14,467 nucleotides of DNA from an uncultured Prevotella sp. (GTDB lineage Bacteria > Bacteroidota > Bacteroidia > Bacteroidales > Bacteroidaceae). Where the stretch lies: positions 1 to 14,467 of the forward strand of contig CALGHW010000044.1 in NCBI GenBank assembly GCA_937916075.1, given 5' to 3'. Shown here one piece after another: positions 14,161 through 14,467 of this stretch (position 1 is the first letter of the stretch; each line of letters begins with the position of its first letter). The translations under genes were made by a program, and so were the position numbers. The notes beneath the pieces are model-generated. The model worked only from the letters and a program-made list of their open reading frames with translations, was not told the DNA's origin and ran no database searches.

Positions 14161-14467
14161 ATGGAAAAAGTAATACTCACAGGCGACCGGCCTACCGGCA
14201 AGCTCCACCTGGGCCACTATATCGGCTCGCTCCGACGCAGAGTGCAGCTCCAGAACGAGGGCAACTACAAGCAGATGTTTGTCTTCATGGCCGACGTGCA
14301 GGCGCTCACCGACAACGCTGACAACCCCGAGAAAATCAGACAGAACCTCATCGAGGTGGCGCTCGACTACCTGGCCGCTGGACTGGACCCCGACAAGTGT
14401 ACGCTCTTCGTGCAGAGCCAGATACCCGAACTGGCCGAACTGACCACTTATCTGATGAACCTCATCA
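14161..14467 (+). CDS. trpS: Tryptophan-tRNA ligase (3' end outside window)
   Basis: Cytoplasmic class I aminoacyl-tRNA synthetase that charges tRNA-Trp; 102 residues are visible and the frame runs off the window. The start MEKVILTGDRPTGKLHLGHY carries the HIGH-type ATP motif as HLGH (16-19) after the usual PTGKLH. VFMADVQALTDN and LFVQSQIPELAELTTYL are typical of TrpRS. The ATG at 14161 follows an A-rich leader without a clear Shine-Dalgarno sequence, as normal for this phylum. It is transcribed away from the DUF2851 operon, with repeated promoters upstream. The KMSKS region is beyond the window. Confidence 0.95.
   Translation, partial: MEKVILTGDRPTGKLHLGHYIGSLRRRVQLQNEGNYKQMFVFMADVQALTDNADNPEKIRQNLIEVALDYLAAGLDPDKCTLFVQSQIPELAELTTYLMNLI

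Overview
The window is chromosomal DNA of a Bacteroidales bacterium, most likely in or near Prevotellaceae. The evidence is the two-part Bacteroidetes promoter (TTTG, 19 nt, TAnnTTTG) seen several times, weak or absent Shine-Dalgarno sequences, a DUF2851 protein, an M6 protease with a type IX secretion-like C-terminus, and large-surface-protein remnants of a type I know from Prevotella and Bacteroides. No rRNA, tRNA, CRISPR array or insertion-sequence transposase was seen. Both window ends cut a gene: an M6 protease on the left and trpS on the right.

Left part (1-5808). A secreted M6 metalloprotease ends at 2160 and is followed by two hairpins. On the minus strand lies a sugar module, read from right to left: an FHS-type MFS permease (5713-4538), a ROK hexokinase (4527-3553), a large imperfect inverted-repeat element (3358-3531), and a type I mannose-6-phosphate isomerase (3329-2355). 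Together they would import a hexose, phosphorylate it and, for mannose, convert mannose-6-P to fructose-6-P. A candidate promoter and a perfect 24-bp inverted repeat precede the permease.

Middle (5809-8925). This is a degraded region: two C-terminal fragments of large surface proteins on the minus strand, one with a frameshift. The second meets, head to head near 7650, an AT-rich TPR/transmembrane/HTH regulator on the plus strand. Both genes lack their 5' ends and no promoter region remains between them, which suggests a deletion or other rearrangement (or an assembly join).

Right part (9053-13838). A minus-strand run reads DUF2851 protein, hotdog thioesterase, [DUF559 domain + 39-bp tandem repeats + DprA], DusB. 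Spacings are 3, 2 and 62 bp. The DUF559 domain is joined in frame to DprA through a linker made of six 13-residue repeats flanked by 45-bp inverted repeats, so an inserted element appears to have been captured as a 292-residue extension of DprA.

Far right (13839-14160). A divergent control region separates the DUF2851 operon from trpS. A perfect 26-bp palindrome contains the -33 TTTG of the minus-strand promoter in one arm and that of the plus-strand promoter in the other. The plus-strand core promoter is present three times in a repeated block leading to trpS.
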